DNA of 64,000 bases from Acidipila sp. EB88 (GTDB lineage: Bacteria > Acidobacteriota > Terriglobia > Terriglobales > Acidobacteriaceae). Location of the stretch: the NCBI RefSeq assembly GCF_003858395.1, contig NZ_QWEV01000005.1:2914001-2978000 (forward strand). Direction: 5' to 3'. Under the pieces are notes generated by a model. The model was given only the letters and a program-made list of their open reading frames with translations, searched no databases and was not told where the DNA came from. This document shows, piece by piece, positions 48,915 to 56,819 of this stretch (its first letter is position 1; each line of letters begins with the position of its first letter). The position numbers and the translations under genes were made by a program.

Positions 48915-49733
48915 TCATTTTGCGTCTCTACCCACGTCCAAAGAGCCGCGGCTGAACAGGGCTGCGCCATGGCGCAGCGCCGACAGTGCTACTTGGGTAA
49001 AGAACATGGCTGCGAATACGGGGGAGTACAAATTTCTACGTGCCAGCCGTCGAGGCTCCTGGCAGAGGCGAGCCAACCAGGCCAGACCGAGCCCTTGCAT
49101 GGTGGCCGACGGCAGCTTCTTTTCTCCCGACAGAAACTCGAAAACAGCACCGACGCCGAGACACACACATCGCAGGTCCGGCGCATTGCGAAGCATCCAA
49201 AGCTCCTGCTTGACGGAGCCCAGCCCGACAAAGAGAAGCTGCACATTGGCGGCATTGATGGACGCGTGAACCGCGGAACGCTCGTCCTCGGTGAGTTCGC
49301 GAAAGGGTGGCGAGTAGAGGTAGGCGATCTCGAGGTCGGGGTACTGCGACGCAAGCGCCGCCTCCAGCTTCTGCAATGTCTGCTGGGTGCCGCCATAGAA
49401 CCCCACCCGCAGGCCCTGCGCCGCGGCGATGCGGAGCAGCACCGGCGTCTGCATGGGGCCGCTGACACACTGTGCTTCATGAAAGCCCAGGACGCGCAGG
49501 CACCAGGCGAGCGGCATGCCGTCCGGGTTAACGAGCGCCGCCGTCTCATAGGCCTTGCGAATATCCTCGCGACGCGTAGCGACGACGAGCTGGTGCGCGG
49601 TGGCAAAGCAGACGAAGGCAGGCTCTTCACGCTGCACGAGCGAAAGGATGTAGCGGCTGGTGGACTCGTGTGAGGTCACGTCGACCGCGGTCGTGAGAAT
49701 GGTGCCGGTGCGACGATCAAGCGAATTGTTCAT
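48915..49733 (-). CDS. WecG/TagA/CpsF family glycosyltransferase (GT26)
   Basis: A 272-residue enzyme with the family signatures ALVNPDGMPLAWCLR (catalytic Asp region), LRVGFYGGTQQTLQKLEA and LFVGLGSVKQELWM. The last normally reads G-x-P-K-Q-E; here Val replaces Pro. GT26 enzymes add a second sugar (ManNAc-type or Glc) to lipid-linked GlcNAc, so it would act right after the fusion enzyme. It overlaps the preceding polymerase gene by 17 bases. C-terminal basic/hydrophobic tail (LYSPVFAAMFFTQVALS) suggests membrane association. Confidence 0.93.
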   Translation of the reverse strand: MNNSLDRRTGTILTTAVDVTSHESTSRYILSLVQREEPAFVCFATAHQLVVATRREDIRKAYETAALVNPDGMPLAWCLRVLGFHEAQCVSGPMQTPVLLRIAAAQGLRVGFYGGTQQTLQKLEAALASQYPDLEIAYLYSPPFRELTEDERSAVHASINAANVQLLFVGLGSVKQELWMLRNAPDLRCVCLGVGAVFEFLSGEKKLPSATMQGLGLAWLARLCQEPRRLARRNLYSPVFAAMFFTQVALSALRHGAALFSRGSLDVGRDAK

Positions 49734-51051
49734 CGGGTTCTCCAGGGTGCGTCTCCATGGCTGGGGTAGCCCTTGCTGTCAGCGCCCCTCCTGCCGCACG
49801 GCGCGCCTGGCGCCGCTCGGCAGGCCGCGTGATGCCAAGCAGCGCAAAGGTGTAGCAGGTCATCGCGTCGGTGCCCCAGATCTGACCCGTAAGCTGCCCG
49901 TGGCAGAGATAGGCGAGCAGGATCGCGATGCTGGCGGCCGCAGTTGCCGTGCGCACAGGGGCAAGCAGGCTCTGTCGCACAAAGCTGCCAACCAGTGTGA
50001 GCAGCCACATTGCCCCGACGAGGCCGCCCACGAGCAGCATGTCGAACAGGTCATTGTGGGTGTGCTTGATGTCGTCGCCATACTCGTGGAACAGCATGGT
50101 GGACATGGCGTGGTAGCCATTGCCGAGTGCCTGCCCCGCCAGGTCGTCGTCTTCGTAAGCATTCACGGCAAGCTTCCAGAAAGTGGCGCGCCCGGAGCCT
50201 GCCTTGTCCGAGTCCCCAAGATCGCTCCAGCGCGCAAGCAGTTGGTGCGTGTCCACAACGGCGGGTACAAGCAGGAGCGCACCGAGCATGAGCGCGAGAA
50301 GGCGCGTGAGCCAGCGACCAGTGCCTGCAGGGGCAAGGAAGAATCGCCAGAAAGTGAGCCACAGCAGCGCGGCACCGAGCGCCGCCATGCCGGCACGCGC
50401 ATAGGTAAGCACACAGGCTGCGAAACAAAGCATGGCCGCAAGCGGATGCAGCCAGCTGCGCCGTGCGCGACCCAGGTAGAGGATCACGATGCCGCTCACG
50501 ACCAGGATGCCGGTGATCATCTTCGCCGTGTCGAACCAGCCGGCCGAAGCATCTACCGCATCGCTCGAGTAATAGTTGCCTGCGCCAGCGACCAGCCCGG
50601 CGAAAACGGACAACGCGGTGAGTACCCCTCCGGCGGCGACCCCCTTCAGCAGGAGCTCGGCCTGGGCGCGGCTGCGGATCAGCAGGGACACCAGTGTCCA
50701 CAGCACGAGCCAGTAGACCAGCTGGCCGTAGGACGCGACGCTTTCCAGTGAGAGCGTGCCGGTCAGCAGTATCTCCTTGCTGGTGGCAATGGCCACCAGT
50801 GCCACAGCACCAAGAGCTGCGAAGGGGACCGCTGTGCGTGTGCCGACCTGACGCTTCAGGTGTCTTGCGATCAGAAAAAGAAACACAAGGAGGAGCGGGC
50901 CGCGCAGCAGCTGCAGGAAACTGACTGGACCGAACCGAAGATCCAGTGCGTTGTTGAGTTGGTTGGTGAAGCAGTCCATCGTGGGGATCATCGAGAGTGC
51001 AATGATCAGCCGGCGATCTGGCATCGTGGCGGTGGGTGCATGCGTGCTCAT
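49717..51051 (-). CDS. O-antigen ligase/polymerase-like membrane protein (WaaL/Wzy type)
   Basis: A 444-residue protein with about ten to twelve hydrophobic helices and a periplasmic loop ending in KHTHNDLFDMLLVGGLVGA, the His-rich Wzy_C motif of O-antigen ligases and polymerases. In a Wzx/Wzy-type operon it is the best candidate to polymerise repeat units at the outer face of the inner membrane. ATG 51051 overlaps the stop of the flippase gene in ATGA, and its 3' end overlaps the GT26 gene. Confidence 0.88.
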   Translation of the reverse strand: MSTHAPTATMPDRRLIIALSMIPTMDCFTNQLNNALDLRFGPVSFLQLLRGPLLLVFLFLIARHLKRQVGTRTAVPFAALGAVALVAIATSKEILLTGTLSLESVASYGQLVYWLVLWTLVSLLIRSRAQAELLLKGVAAGGVLTALSVFAGLVAGAGNYYSSDAVDASAGWFDTAKMITGILVVSGIVILYLGRARRSWLHPLAAMLCFAACVLTYARAGMAALGAALLWLTFWRFFLAPAGTGRWLTRLLALMLGALLLVPAVVDTHQLLARWSDLGDSDKAGSGRATFWKLAVNAYEDDDLAGQALGNGYHAMSTMLFHEYGDDIKHTHNDLFDMLLVGGLVGAMWLLTLVGSFVRQSLLAPVRTATAAASIAILLAYLCHGQLTGQIWGTDAMTCYTFALLGITRPAERRQARRAAGGALTARATPAMETHPGEPDEQFA

Positions 51052-52460
51052 GCATACCTCCCCACAGCCACTGACTGCCTGGGTCGCGCTTCGGTCTCTT
51101 GGATGGTGAGCGAACGCAGCACGAGCAAGGCTGCCGGTGCTGCGTAGAGAATCCCGAAGGTGAGATCAGTCGCCCAGACCACGCCCGCGAGCGACCCATG
51201 GCGCGCTGCAACGATCTTGAACACGAGGCTGAGGATGGCTGCGCTGCCAAAAAGCACAAGGTGGCGTCGCATGGTGCGCGGCTGATTCAGCAGGGCATTC
51301 ATGGCAGCGATGTAGCCGACAAGCACCACCCACACCGCAAAGCCGAGGCGCAGCATGTCGACGCTGCCAAGATCGATGCCAGACCAGTGAAGCATCAAGG
51401 TGCGGCTGATCAGCAGCAGGATACTGCCGCAGGCGAGGCCAAGCCCAAGGCTGAAAAGTATGGCGCGACGCGCAATCTGGCGCGCCCACGCGTAATCATG
51501 TCGCGTGAGTGCCTCGCCGATGGCTGGCCACAGCGGCAGCATGAAGTACTGCGCGACCAGGCCCATCGAGAAGATTCGCTGCAGCACGGCATACTGTGCC
51601 ACCTCGCGAGCGCCCAGTGTGCGTGAGATCACCACATTGTCGCTGACGTAGTAGATAAGACCGAAGCACTGCTGCAGAAAGAACAGGCCCCCGACAGACG
51701 CCAGCCGGAGTGCCGAGTGGAGATCAAACAGTGCCAGTCGCGGGCGCAGCCAGGGCCGCACACGGAAGAACTGCCAGGCGCAGTTGCAGGTTGTGGCCAG
51801 CAACGGTGCGCCTGCGACCGCACACACCAGAGCCGGCAGTCCGCCGCGTAAGTGCGTCGCGAGCAGGATGCCGCCGAGCGCGAGCAGATTGCCTGCGGCA
51901 TTCCAAAGGTCCGCCACAAAGCCCTGCTGATAACCAAGCTGTACGCGCAGCACTGTGCCGACCGGCATGGAAAGCGCGGTGCACACAATCAGGATCGCCG
52001 AGACCGGACCGGCCTCGCTGCATGCCAGCGCGCCGCGCGTGCCGTACAGCGACGCCCACGGGATGAAGTGGTAGGCGCATGCGCCGGCAAGCAGAAGGCA
52101 GCAGCAGACACCGGTGAGCAGCAGGAAGCCGCACGTGACTTGCCGCTGCGCCTCGGCGTGATCATCGCGGCCATCGGCCGCCGAGATGGCCGCGGTCAGG
52201 CCATTGCCGACACCGAAGTCGGCGAAGCCGAGAAACAGGATCAGCGAAGTCACCGTCATCCAGAGCCCGTAACGCTCGGCCCCGAGGTAGTGATAGGTGA
52301 GCGGCACGGAGATGATGGTGGTCGCCAGCACGATCAGCTTGGCGAAGATCGACGTGAAGCCGTTGATGGTGACGCGCCGCACGCGCTGGCGGGCCCGCAA
52401 CCCGACGGGTTGCTCGGCAGCAGGAGGTGCGATGGCGGCGATGCGAACGGGCGTGGCCAT
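51048..52460 (-). CDS. Polysaccharide flippase-like protein (Wzx, MOP superfamily)
   Basis: A 470-residue polytopic membrane protein with about 12-14 helices, beginning VRRVTINGFTSIFAKLIVLATTIISVPLTYHYLGAERYGLWMTVTSLI, a pattern typical of polysaccharide biosynthesis flippases (Polysacc_synt). It would flip the lipid-linked repeat unit to the periplasmic side. A basic 30-residue N-terminal tail precedes the first helix. It begins two bases after the stop of the Wza-like gene. Transport substrate not deducible. Confidence 0.9.
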   Translation of the reverse strand: MATPVRIAAIAPPAAEQPVGLRARQRVRRVTINGFTSIFAKLIVLATTIISVPLTYHYLGAERYGLWMTVTSLILFLGFADFGVGNGLTAAISAADGRDDHAEAQRQVTCGFLLLTGVCCCLLLAGACAYHFIPWASLYGTRGALACSEAGPVSAILIVCTALSMPVGTVLRVQLGYQQGFVADLWNAAGNLLALGGILLATHLRGGLPALVCAVAGAPLLATTCNCAWQFFRVRPWLRPRLALFDLHSALRLASVGGLFFLQQCFGLIYYVSDNVVISRTLGAREVAQYAVLQRIFSMGLVAQYFMLPLWPAIGEALTRHDYAWARQIARRAILFSLGLGLACGSILLLISRTLMLHWSGIDLGSVDMLRLGFAVWVVLVGYIAAMNALLNQPRTMRRHLVLFGSAAILSLVFKIVAARHGSLAGVVWATDLTFGILYAAPAALLVLRSLTIQETEARPRQSVAVGRYA

Positions 52461-52462
52461 GG

Positions 52463-53176
52463 TTAGCGGACCGGCGAGTAGATAGCGCCGAACTGCCCGA
52501 GGTGGGCGAGCCGCTCGACCTTGCTGAGATTGTTTTGCGTCACGTAGATCACGTCGCCCGGACGCACCGGGCCTACCTCCTCAAGCTTCTGCTCCTTGAT
52601 GAGCTTGGCAAGATCGAGCCGCGTGGTCTGGAACTGGTTGCCGTCGCCGGTGCGTCGCAGCAGCAGTACCTGGTTCTTCGCGCCGGAACTCTTGAAGCCG
52701 CCTGCGACCGCGATCGCGTCGAGTACCGAAAGATCGCCCCGCAGATCGACGCGACCCGGCGTCGCCACTTCACCCTCCACAAGCACGTGTGGCTGGTCGA
52801 AGGTCTTGAGCAGGATGGTGACCTCGGGCTTGACCAGGCGCGTGGTTGCGAGATCGACGACCTTCTGCTGGAACTCACTCACCGTGAGGTCGGCCGCGGA
52901 AAGAGTGCCGAGGTTGAGCAGCGTTACGCGCTGATCGGGACGCACCTTGACCAACTGGTCGAACTCGGGGGTGTAGCGGAAGCGAATGTCGAGTTCATCG
53001 CCGCTTTGCAGGATGTACTCGGGATGGCGTTGCGCGATGGCCTGCGCGTGGGCTTGCACGCAGGGCAGATAGCTGCACAAGGCGGTCGCAGAGAGGAAGG
53101 AGACTCGCAGCAGGCGACCTGCGCGATGTGTTCTGGACCGAATCCCCGCAGGGGTGAGCGGCAAGTTAGTAGGCAT
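52463..53176 (-). CDS. Polysaccharide export protein (Wza-like, Poly_export plus SLBB)
   Basis: A 237-residue secreted protein. After a signal peptide (VSFLSATALCSYLPCVQAHA) comes the export domain YILQSGDELDIRFRYTPEFDQLVKVRPDQRVTLLNLG (residues ~55-140) and one SLBB-like beta-grasp (QPHVLVEGEVATPGRVDLRGDLSVLDAIAVAGG). It lacks the C-terminal amphipathic helix of E. coli Wza and is shorter (about 380 there), so how it crosses the outer membrane is unclear. It overlaps the upstream kinase-like gene by 11 bases. ATG 53176 has GGAG 10 bases upstream. Confidence 0.92.
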   Translation of the reverse strand: MPTNLPLTPAGIRSRTHRAGRLLRVSFLSATALCSYLPCVQAHAQAIAQRHPEYILQSGDELDIRFRYTPEFDQLVKVRPDQRVTLLNLGTLSAADLTVSEFQQKVVDLATTRLVKPEVTILLKTFDQPHVLVEGEVATPGRVDLRGDLSVLDAIAVAGGFKSSGAKNQVLLLRRTGDGNQFQTTRLDLAKLIKEQKLEEVGPVRPGDVIYVTQNNLSKVERLAHLGQFGAIYSPVR

Positions 53177-53777
53177 TGAAGATAGCTCCAGACAGGCGTC
53201 CGCCATGCAGTTTCAGCAGCGCCTGGGCGCGCTTCAGATCGGTTTCGCGACTTTGTTGCCGCCTTGCCACCAGCACCGTGCCCGACACAAGCGAGGCAAG
53301 GCGAAGAGCGTCCTGGTGGACGGAGAGTGCCGGCGCATCGATCAGGAGGTGGCCGTACTCGCCTTCAAACGCGCGCAACAATGCCGGGAGACCTGCCGGT
53401 GTTGTTTCGTCATCCCATGCTTTCTCCTGCTCTACCTCCTGCATGCCAAGTGTGACGAGACCCGGCTGCGCCGCGCGGCGGCAAAGGGACAAGGCAGCGC
53501 CAGGCGTGAGGGCTGCAATTGAGAGCAGCGCGCGAGCGTCCACGAGCAGCACGCGGCCACCCTGGTGAGCGACTTCCGCAGCCAGGTGACTGCACAGGAA
53601 CGAGACACCAGCCCCGCGCTCAGCCGCAGTGAGCAGGATGCGCGTGGGAAGCAGCGCATGCGTGCTGAAGAGCTCGCGCACTAACTCGCTGAAGCGGTTG
53701 CGTGCCCGCGGCCTGGCGGATGCCTCGTAGGAGGCGGACTCGGCAAACGCCGGCTCGGGAATGACTTGCACACTCAT
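53166..53777 (-). CDS. Degenerate BY-kinase-like (Wzc/CpsD C-terminal) protein without a Walker A lysine
   Basis: A 203-residue protein aligned with the cytoplasmic P-loop domain of bacterial tyrosine kinases (CpsD/CapB/Wzc). The Walker A site that should read G-x-x-x-G-x-G-K-S/T is replaced by TAAERGAGVSFLCSHLAAE (residues ~50-68): the catalytic Lys is Val. The Walker A' motif VLLVDARALL is recognisable, and the second Asp region is LLIDAPALS. There is no tyrosine-rich C-terminal tail; the protein ends FNAY. Length and gene order (between Wzz- and Wza-like genes) match a split Wzc. It probably cannot hydrolyse ATP and may act as a structural partner. It overlaps the upstream gene in ATGA. 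Confidence 0.82.
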   Translation of the reverse strand: MSVQVIPEPAFAESASYEASARPRARNRFSELVRELFSTHALLPTRILLTAAERGAGVSFLCSHLAAEVAHQGGRVLLVDARALLSIAALTPGAALSLCRRAAQPGLVTLGMQEVEQEKAWDDETTPAGLPALLRAFEGEYGHLLIDAPALSVHQDALRLASLVSGTVLVARRQQSRETDLKRAQALLKLHGGRLSGAIFNAY

Positions 53778-55309
53778 AGAAGCTCCAGGTCGGCAAGGGG
53801 TGCGTTGCGTTGCATGGCAAGGTAAAGTCCGCGCGACTCGTCGTTCATCGCGGAGGCCTGGAGCGTGCGCGGCAGCGCCAGCAGAATGGGTATGCCGAGT
53901 GCCAGTTCCAGATCAAGCTGTGTCAGGATGCGTGGTTCCGAGTGCTCCAGCATGGCGACTATGCTCAGGGAGAGCGCAAGCGACCACACAAGTCCCAGCA
54001 GCAGGATGAGACCCCGCTTTGGAAAGGTCGCCAGATGCTCAACGACCGGGGCTTCCACCACTGCAATGTCAGAGAAGTGGCCCTGATCCAGCATCTGTCC
54101 GACATAGGCTTCATCTGTCTTGTGCTGGTAGAGCACAAGCAGGGAAGAGAGCGATTCCACACGGCGATTGAGCTCGTCATAGCCGCTGGACGAAGCATCC
54201 AGAGCGGTGAGCGCCTGCTGGCTGCCTTTCAGTTCAGCCGTAAGCCTCGCAGTCTGCGCCGTCACGCCCGCGAAACCTGCGCGCGAACGCACCAGTTCGG
54301 TCTGCGAAGCTATCAACGCCGGGTTCTGCCCGTTTGAGACTTCGAGCGCGGGGGTGCTTTCCGCCTTCGCAATCGCTGCCTGCGTCACACGGATCTGCGC
54401 ATCCAGGTCGGTAAGGATGCGGTCCCCCGGCTGGTAGCGTGTAGCGGCTTCTTCGCGACGGTTCTGCAGCCCCACCAGGGTCGAGGCAAGCGCCTGTGTG
54501 GAGGACTGGTTGGGGATGGAGCGGCGGGCAGTCTCCACTGTCGGCGGCAGCGAGCTTGCGTCCTGCGAGTAGCTCTGTGTCTCGTGGTTCTCCTTGTCCG
54601 CTTCGGCCTGGCTGATCGCCACGCTCTGTTGCAACAGGGCGATATGTTCCAGCAGGCTCTTCTTCTGCTCCGGCAGGGCCACAAGGTGATGAGTGCTGCG
54701 GAACTCCGCCATCTGGCTCTCGGCAGTATTCAGTGCCGACTCCGTGCTCCGCTGGAGAGCCTTGAAAAAGTCGTACGAACCAGGCGTGCCATGCAGGGTT
54801 TGTTGCGACTGCTGGTAGAGCTGGTTCAGTGTCGAGAGCACCTGCGCAGCGCGGTTCGGGTCAGGCGCCACATACGTCACTTCTATGACATTCGATCGGT
54901 GCGCGGGGGCGACAGTGAGCGCCTTGCGCAGGTCGCGCGTGGCTGCTTCCTGGCGCTCATCGGGCGGGTAGTGGCTGTACTTGCTGAGAGTGTCGAGCCG
55001 CGTCTGCGTCACGACCCTGCGCAGCAACTCGCCGCTTGTGAGCAGCTCCATTTCGGTGCTGATCCGCGCATCACTGACTTCGCTGGACGCCCGCGGAGCC
55101 TGCGTCTGGTCGCCGATGCTCAGCAAAGGACTCTCTCGCTCGTTCTTGACCAGCAGCTTGAGGTGCGAGGTGTACCGGCTGGGGAGTACCAGCGCGGTGA
55201 GCAGGACCACGAGCATGGAACCGCCAAAAAGTGCAGCCGCTAAGGCACGTCTGCGTACTAGAACCTGGAGCCAGGAACTTGCGAAACCAGCGCGAGCAAA
55301 AGTGCGCAT
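53774..55309 (-). CDS. Chain-length determinant/polysaccharide co-polymerase (Wzz/GumC-like)
   Basis: A 511-residue inner-membrane protein with an N-terminal helix (ALAAALFGGSMLVVLLTALVL), a large periplasmic coiled-coil domain (two repeats of long helices around residues 170-400) and a C-terminal helix (GLILLLGLVWSLALSLSIVAML), which is the PCP/GumC topology. It would set polymer length and bridge polymerase and export. First gene of the operon; promoter expected in 55310-55712. It is followed by the kinase-like gene with an ATGA overlap, as in split PCP-kinase pairs. Confidence 0.92.
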   Translation of the reverse strand: MRTFARAGFASSWLQVLVRRRALAAALFGGSMLVVLLTALVLPSRYTSHLKLLVKNERESPLLSIGDQTQAPRASSEVSDARISTEMELLTSGELLRRVVTQTRLDTLSKYSHYPPDERQEAATRDLRKALTVAPAHRSNVIEVTYVAPDPNRAAQVLSTLNQLYQQSQQTLHGTPGSYDFFKALQRSTESALNTAESQMAEFRSTHHLVALPEQKKSLLEHIALLQQSVAISQAEADKENHETQSYSQDASSLPPTVETARRSIPNQSSTQALASTLVGLQNRREEAATRYQPGDRILTDLDAQIRVTQAAIAKAESTPALEVSNGQNPALIASQTELVRSRAGFAGVTAQTARLTAELKGSQQALTALDASSSGYDELNRRVESLSSLLVLYQHKTDEAYVGQMLDQGHFSDIAVVEAPVVEHLATFPKRGLILLLGLVWSLALSLSIVAMLEHSEPRILTQLDLELALGIPILLALPRTLQASAMNDESRGLYLAMQRNAPLADLELL

Positions 55310-55805
55310 ACCACTGCCTTTCGAAGAAACAAAGTTTTGCAGATATCGCTCATGTTGGTACGGACACCGAAGCGAGGGAAGTTAGCTGCTCTTTGAACTC
55401 ACTGTCAGTATTTACACAATGGCGTAAGAAAGAACGTAGGCTTTCGCCGTCATTCCGGCCCGAGGCGACATACATTTGCTTAAGTCAATCCGGTGGCTGA
55501 AAACCAGACGCGAACGGATCCGAGCGCGATGGAAGGGGTCTCATAGCGGCAGGAATGTCCTCTAGTAACAGCAGCATTGCAGCCCGAAGCCAACAAGGGG
55601 ATAGACAACAGTTACTTGTCTGGAACGCAAGTAAGCTTGGCTTCTGGTTACCAATAAAAAGAACAAAGTTTAGCTACAAATGTCTGTGTCCGATTCGGTA
55701 TAAGCGACAGAAATGTCTCACGTCCGAGACATGGTTGTTGCAGGGGAGCAATGTTGTAAGTGCTTCCGGGAGACCGGCGACCGCAAACATCGCAGGAGGC
55801 AGAGA
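55310..55805. other. Divergent regulatory region of the polysaccharide operon and the XRE gene
   Basis: About 495 bases, AT-richer than the surrounding genes at 55590-55740. A 20-base inverted repeat lies at 55713-55732. The octamer AAATGTCT occurs twice (near 55678 and 55711). Small frames on both strands lack family resemblance. Promoters for both directions should be here. Confidence 0.5.
55713..55732. promoter_or_regulatory. Candidate operator for the XRE regulator
   Basis: ATGTCTC and GAGACAT flank ACGTCC as a perfect 7-base inverted repeat of 20 bases in total, 73 bases before the XRE start at 55806. Confidence 0.5.
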
Positions 55806-56225
55806 ATGGCAACTTCGGATGTAAGTTTTAGACATTCTGGTTTAAGCAGGACCGCGGCGCAGGCTGCGGTAATGTCACTTTCCCGAGAGAGAATGCGAGC
55901 CCAAGAGGCAGAGAGTGCAGGGACATTGAAGAAAGCATCGGCCGCAACTGCTGTACTTGTGAAAGGAAACGATCAGGGCAACGTAACAAGTCAGGGAGCA
56001 AACTCCCGCGCGAACGATGACGTAGGCATGCGGTTCGGCCGGAGGCTGCGGATGCTAAGAAAAGAGAGAAGCCTCACCCAGTCGCAGATGGCGGATGCTT
56101 TCGGCATCGATCGCAGTTACATCAGTGATGTCGAACGAGGAGCCAAGGGCGTGTCACTTGCCACCCTGGAAGTGTTTGCTTTGGGCTTTGCCATGAACCT
56201 GTCGGAGCTTGTCAGCGATCTATAG
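55806..56225 (+). CDS. XRE family DNA-binding regulator
   Basis: A 139-residue protein with a disordered, polar first half and a C-terminal helix-turn-helix of the HTH_3/Cro-C1 type (FGRRLRMLRKERSLTQSQMADAFGIDRSYISDVERGAKGVS; written for orientation, motif at about residues 76-135). AGGAGG lies 6 bases before ATG 55806, so the frame extension to 55713 is not used; that extension would also cover the inverted repeat. It diverges from the polysaccharide operon and is the obvious candidate to control it or itself. No ligand domain is visible. Confidence 0.9.
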   Translation: MATSDVSFRHSGLSRTAAQAAVMSLSRERMRAQEAESAGTLKKASAATAVLVKGNDQGNVTSQGANSRANDDVGMRFGRRLRMLRKERSLTQSQMADAFGIDRSYISDVERGAKGVSLATLEVFALGFAMNLSELVSDL

Positions 56226-56502
56226 CCGCGACCCCGACTGGGTGGCTACCTGCCCAGCATCCCGGCTTCTGTTCGTTTCTGCGTGTCGCCCGCATGCATC
56301 GACTCGAAGGAAAGAAGAACAGGGTGCCATCCCTTCGCGCGTTGACACGATGAAATTGCACATCTGGTCTTCGCAGTACGTAGCCGAGGATCATCAGGTC
56401 TTGTCGCGAGACCTATCCGCTATCCGGCAGGGGTGAGCGGGCGCGCAAGGCCCGGCTCGTCATCGACTCGCTCGTCTGGAAATGGTTGGTCTTGTAAAAA
56501 GC

Positions 56503-56528
56503 AAAAGCCCGGCATAAGCCGGGCTTTT
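56503..56528. terminator. Bidirectional terminator between the XRE gene and the His-rich peptide gene
   Basis: AAAAGCCCGGC and GCCGGGCTTTT form a perfect 11-base stem around ATAA, with A and T runs built into both sides so that it works in either direction. It lies 15 bases past the stop of the minus-strand small gene. Confidence 0.92.
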
Positions 56529-56543
56529 GCCGCTACATCGTTT

Positions 56544-56657
56544 TTAGCGTTTGTGGTGATGGACACGGTGATGATGGACTGCTGCACCGGCAGGCATTGC
56601 AGCGCCTGCCAGAAGAACCACACCCAGAACAACCATTACTGCGGCGCGCAATTTCAT
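56544..56657 (-). CDS. Short secreted His-rich peptide
   Basis: A 37-residue open frame: MKLRAAVMVVLGVVLLAGAA is a signal-peptide-like hydrophobic start with a positive charge, followed by MPAGAAV and the tail HHHRVHHHKR. Support: a good ribosome site (GAGGGAAG, 4-8 bases upstream), a normal signal-peptide pattern and a perfect terminator right after the stop. After cleavage the mature part would be a peptide of about 10-17 residues with six His and four basic residues, suited to binding metal ions or anionic surfaces; that role is inference. It is too short for standard gene callers. Similar tiny secreted peptides with His tails occur in many proteobacterial and acidobacterial genomes without assigned function. 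Confidence 0.72.
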   Translation of the reverse strand: MKLRAAVMVVLGVVLLAGAAMPAGAAVHHHRVHHHKR

Positions 56658-56819
56658 AAACTTCCCTCTGCCATAGACTAGGCCCCTAGGAAGACGCTGA
56701 TCGCGGGCGAAAGGTTTTCTTTCACCCGCATCATCAGCTGGAAGAAGCCAGTCTCCGGGTGCCTGCGTCGCCCGGACGGCACCAGCAGGGCTGCCATCCG
56801 CTGTACTGCGATGCGCTGC

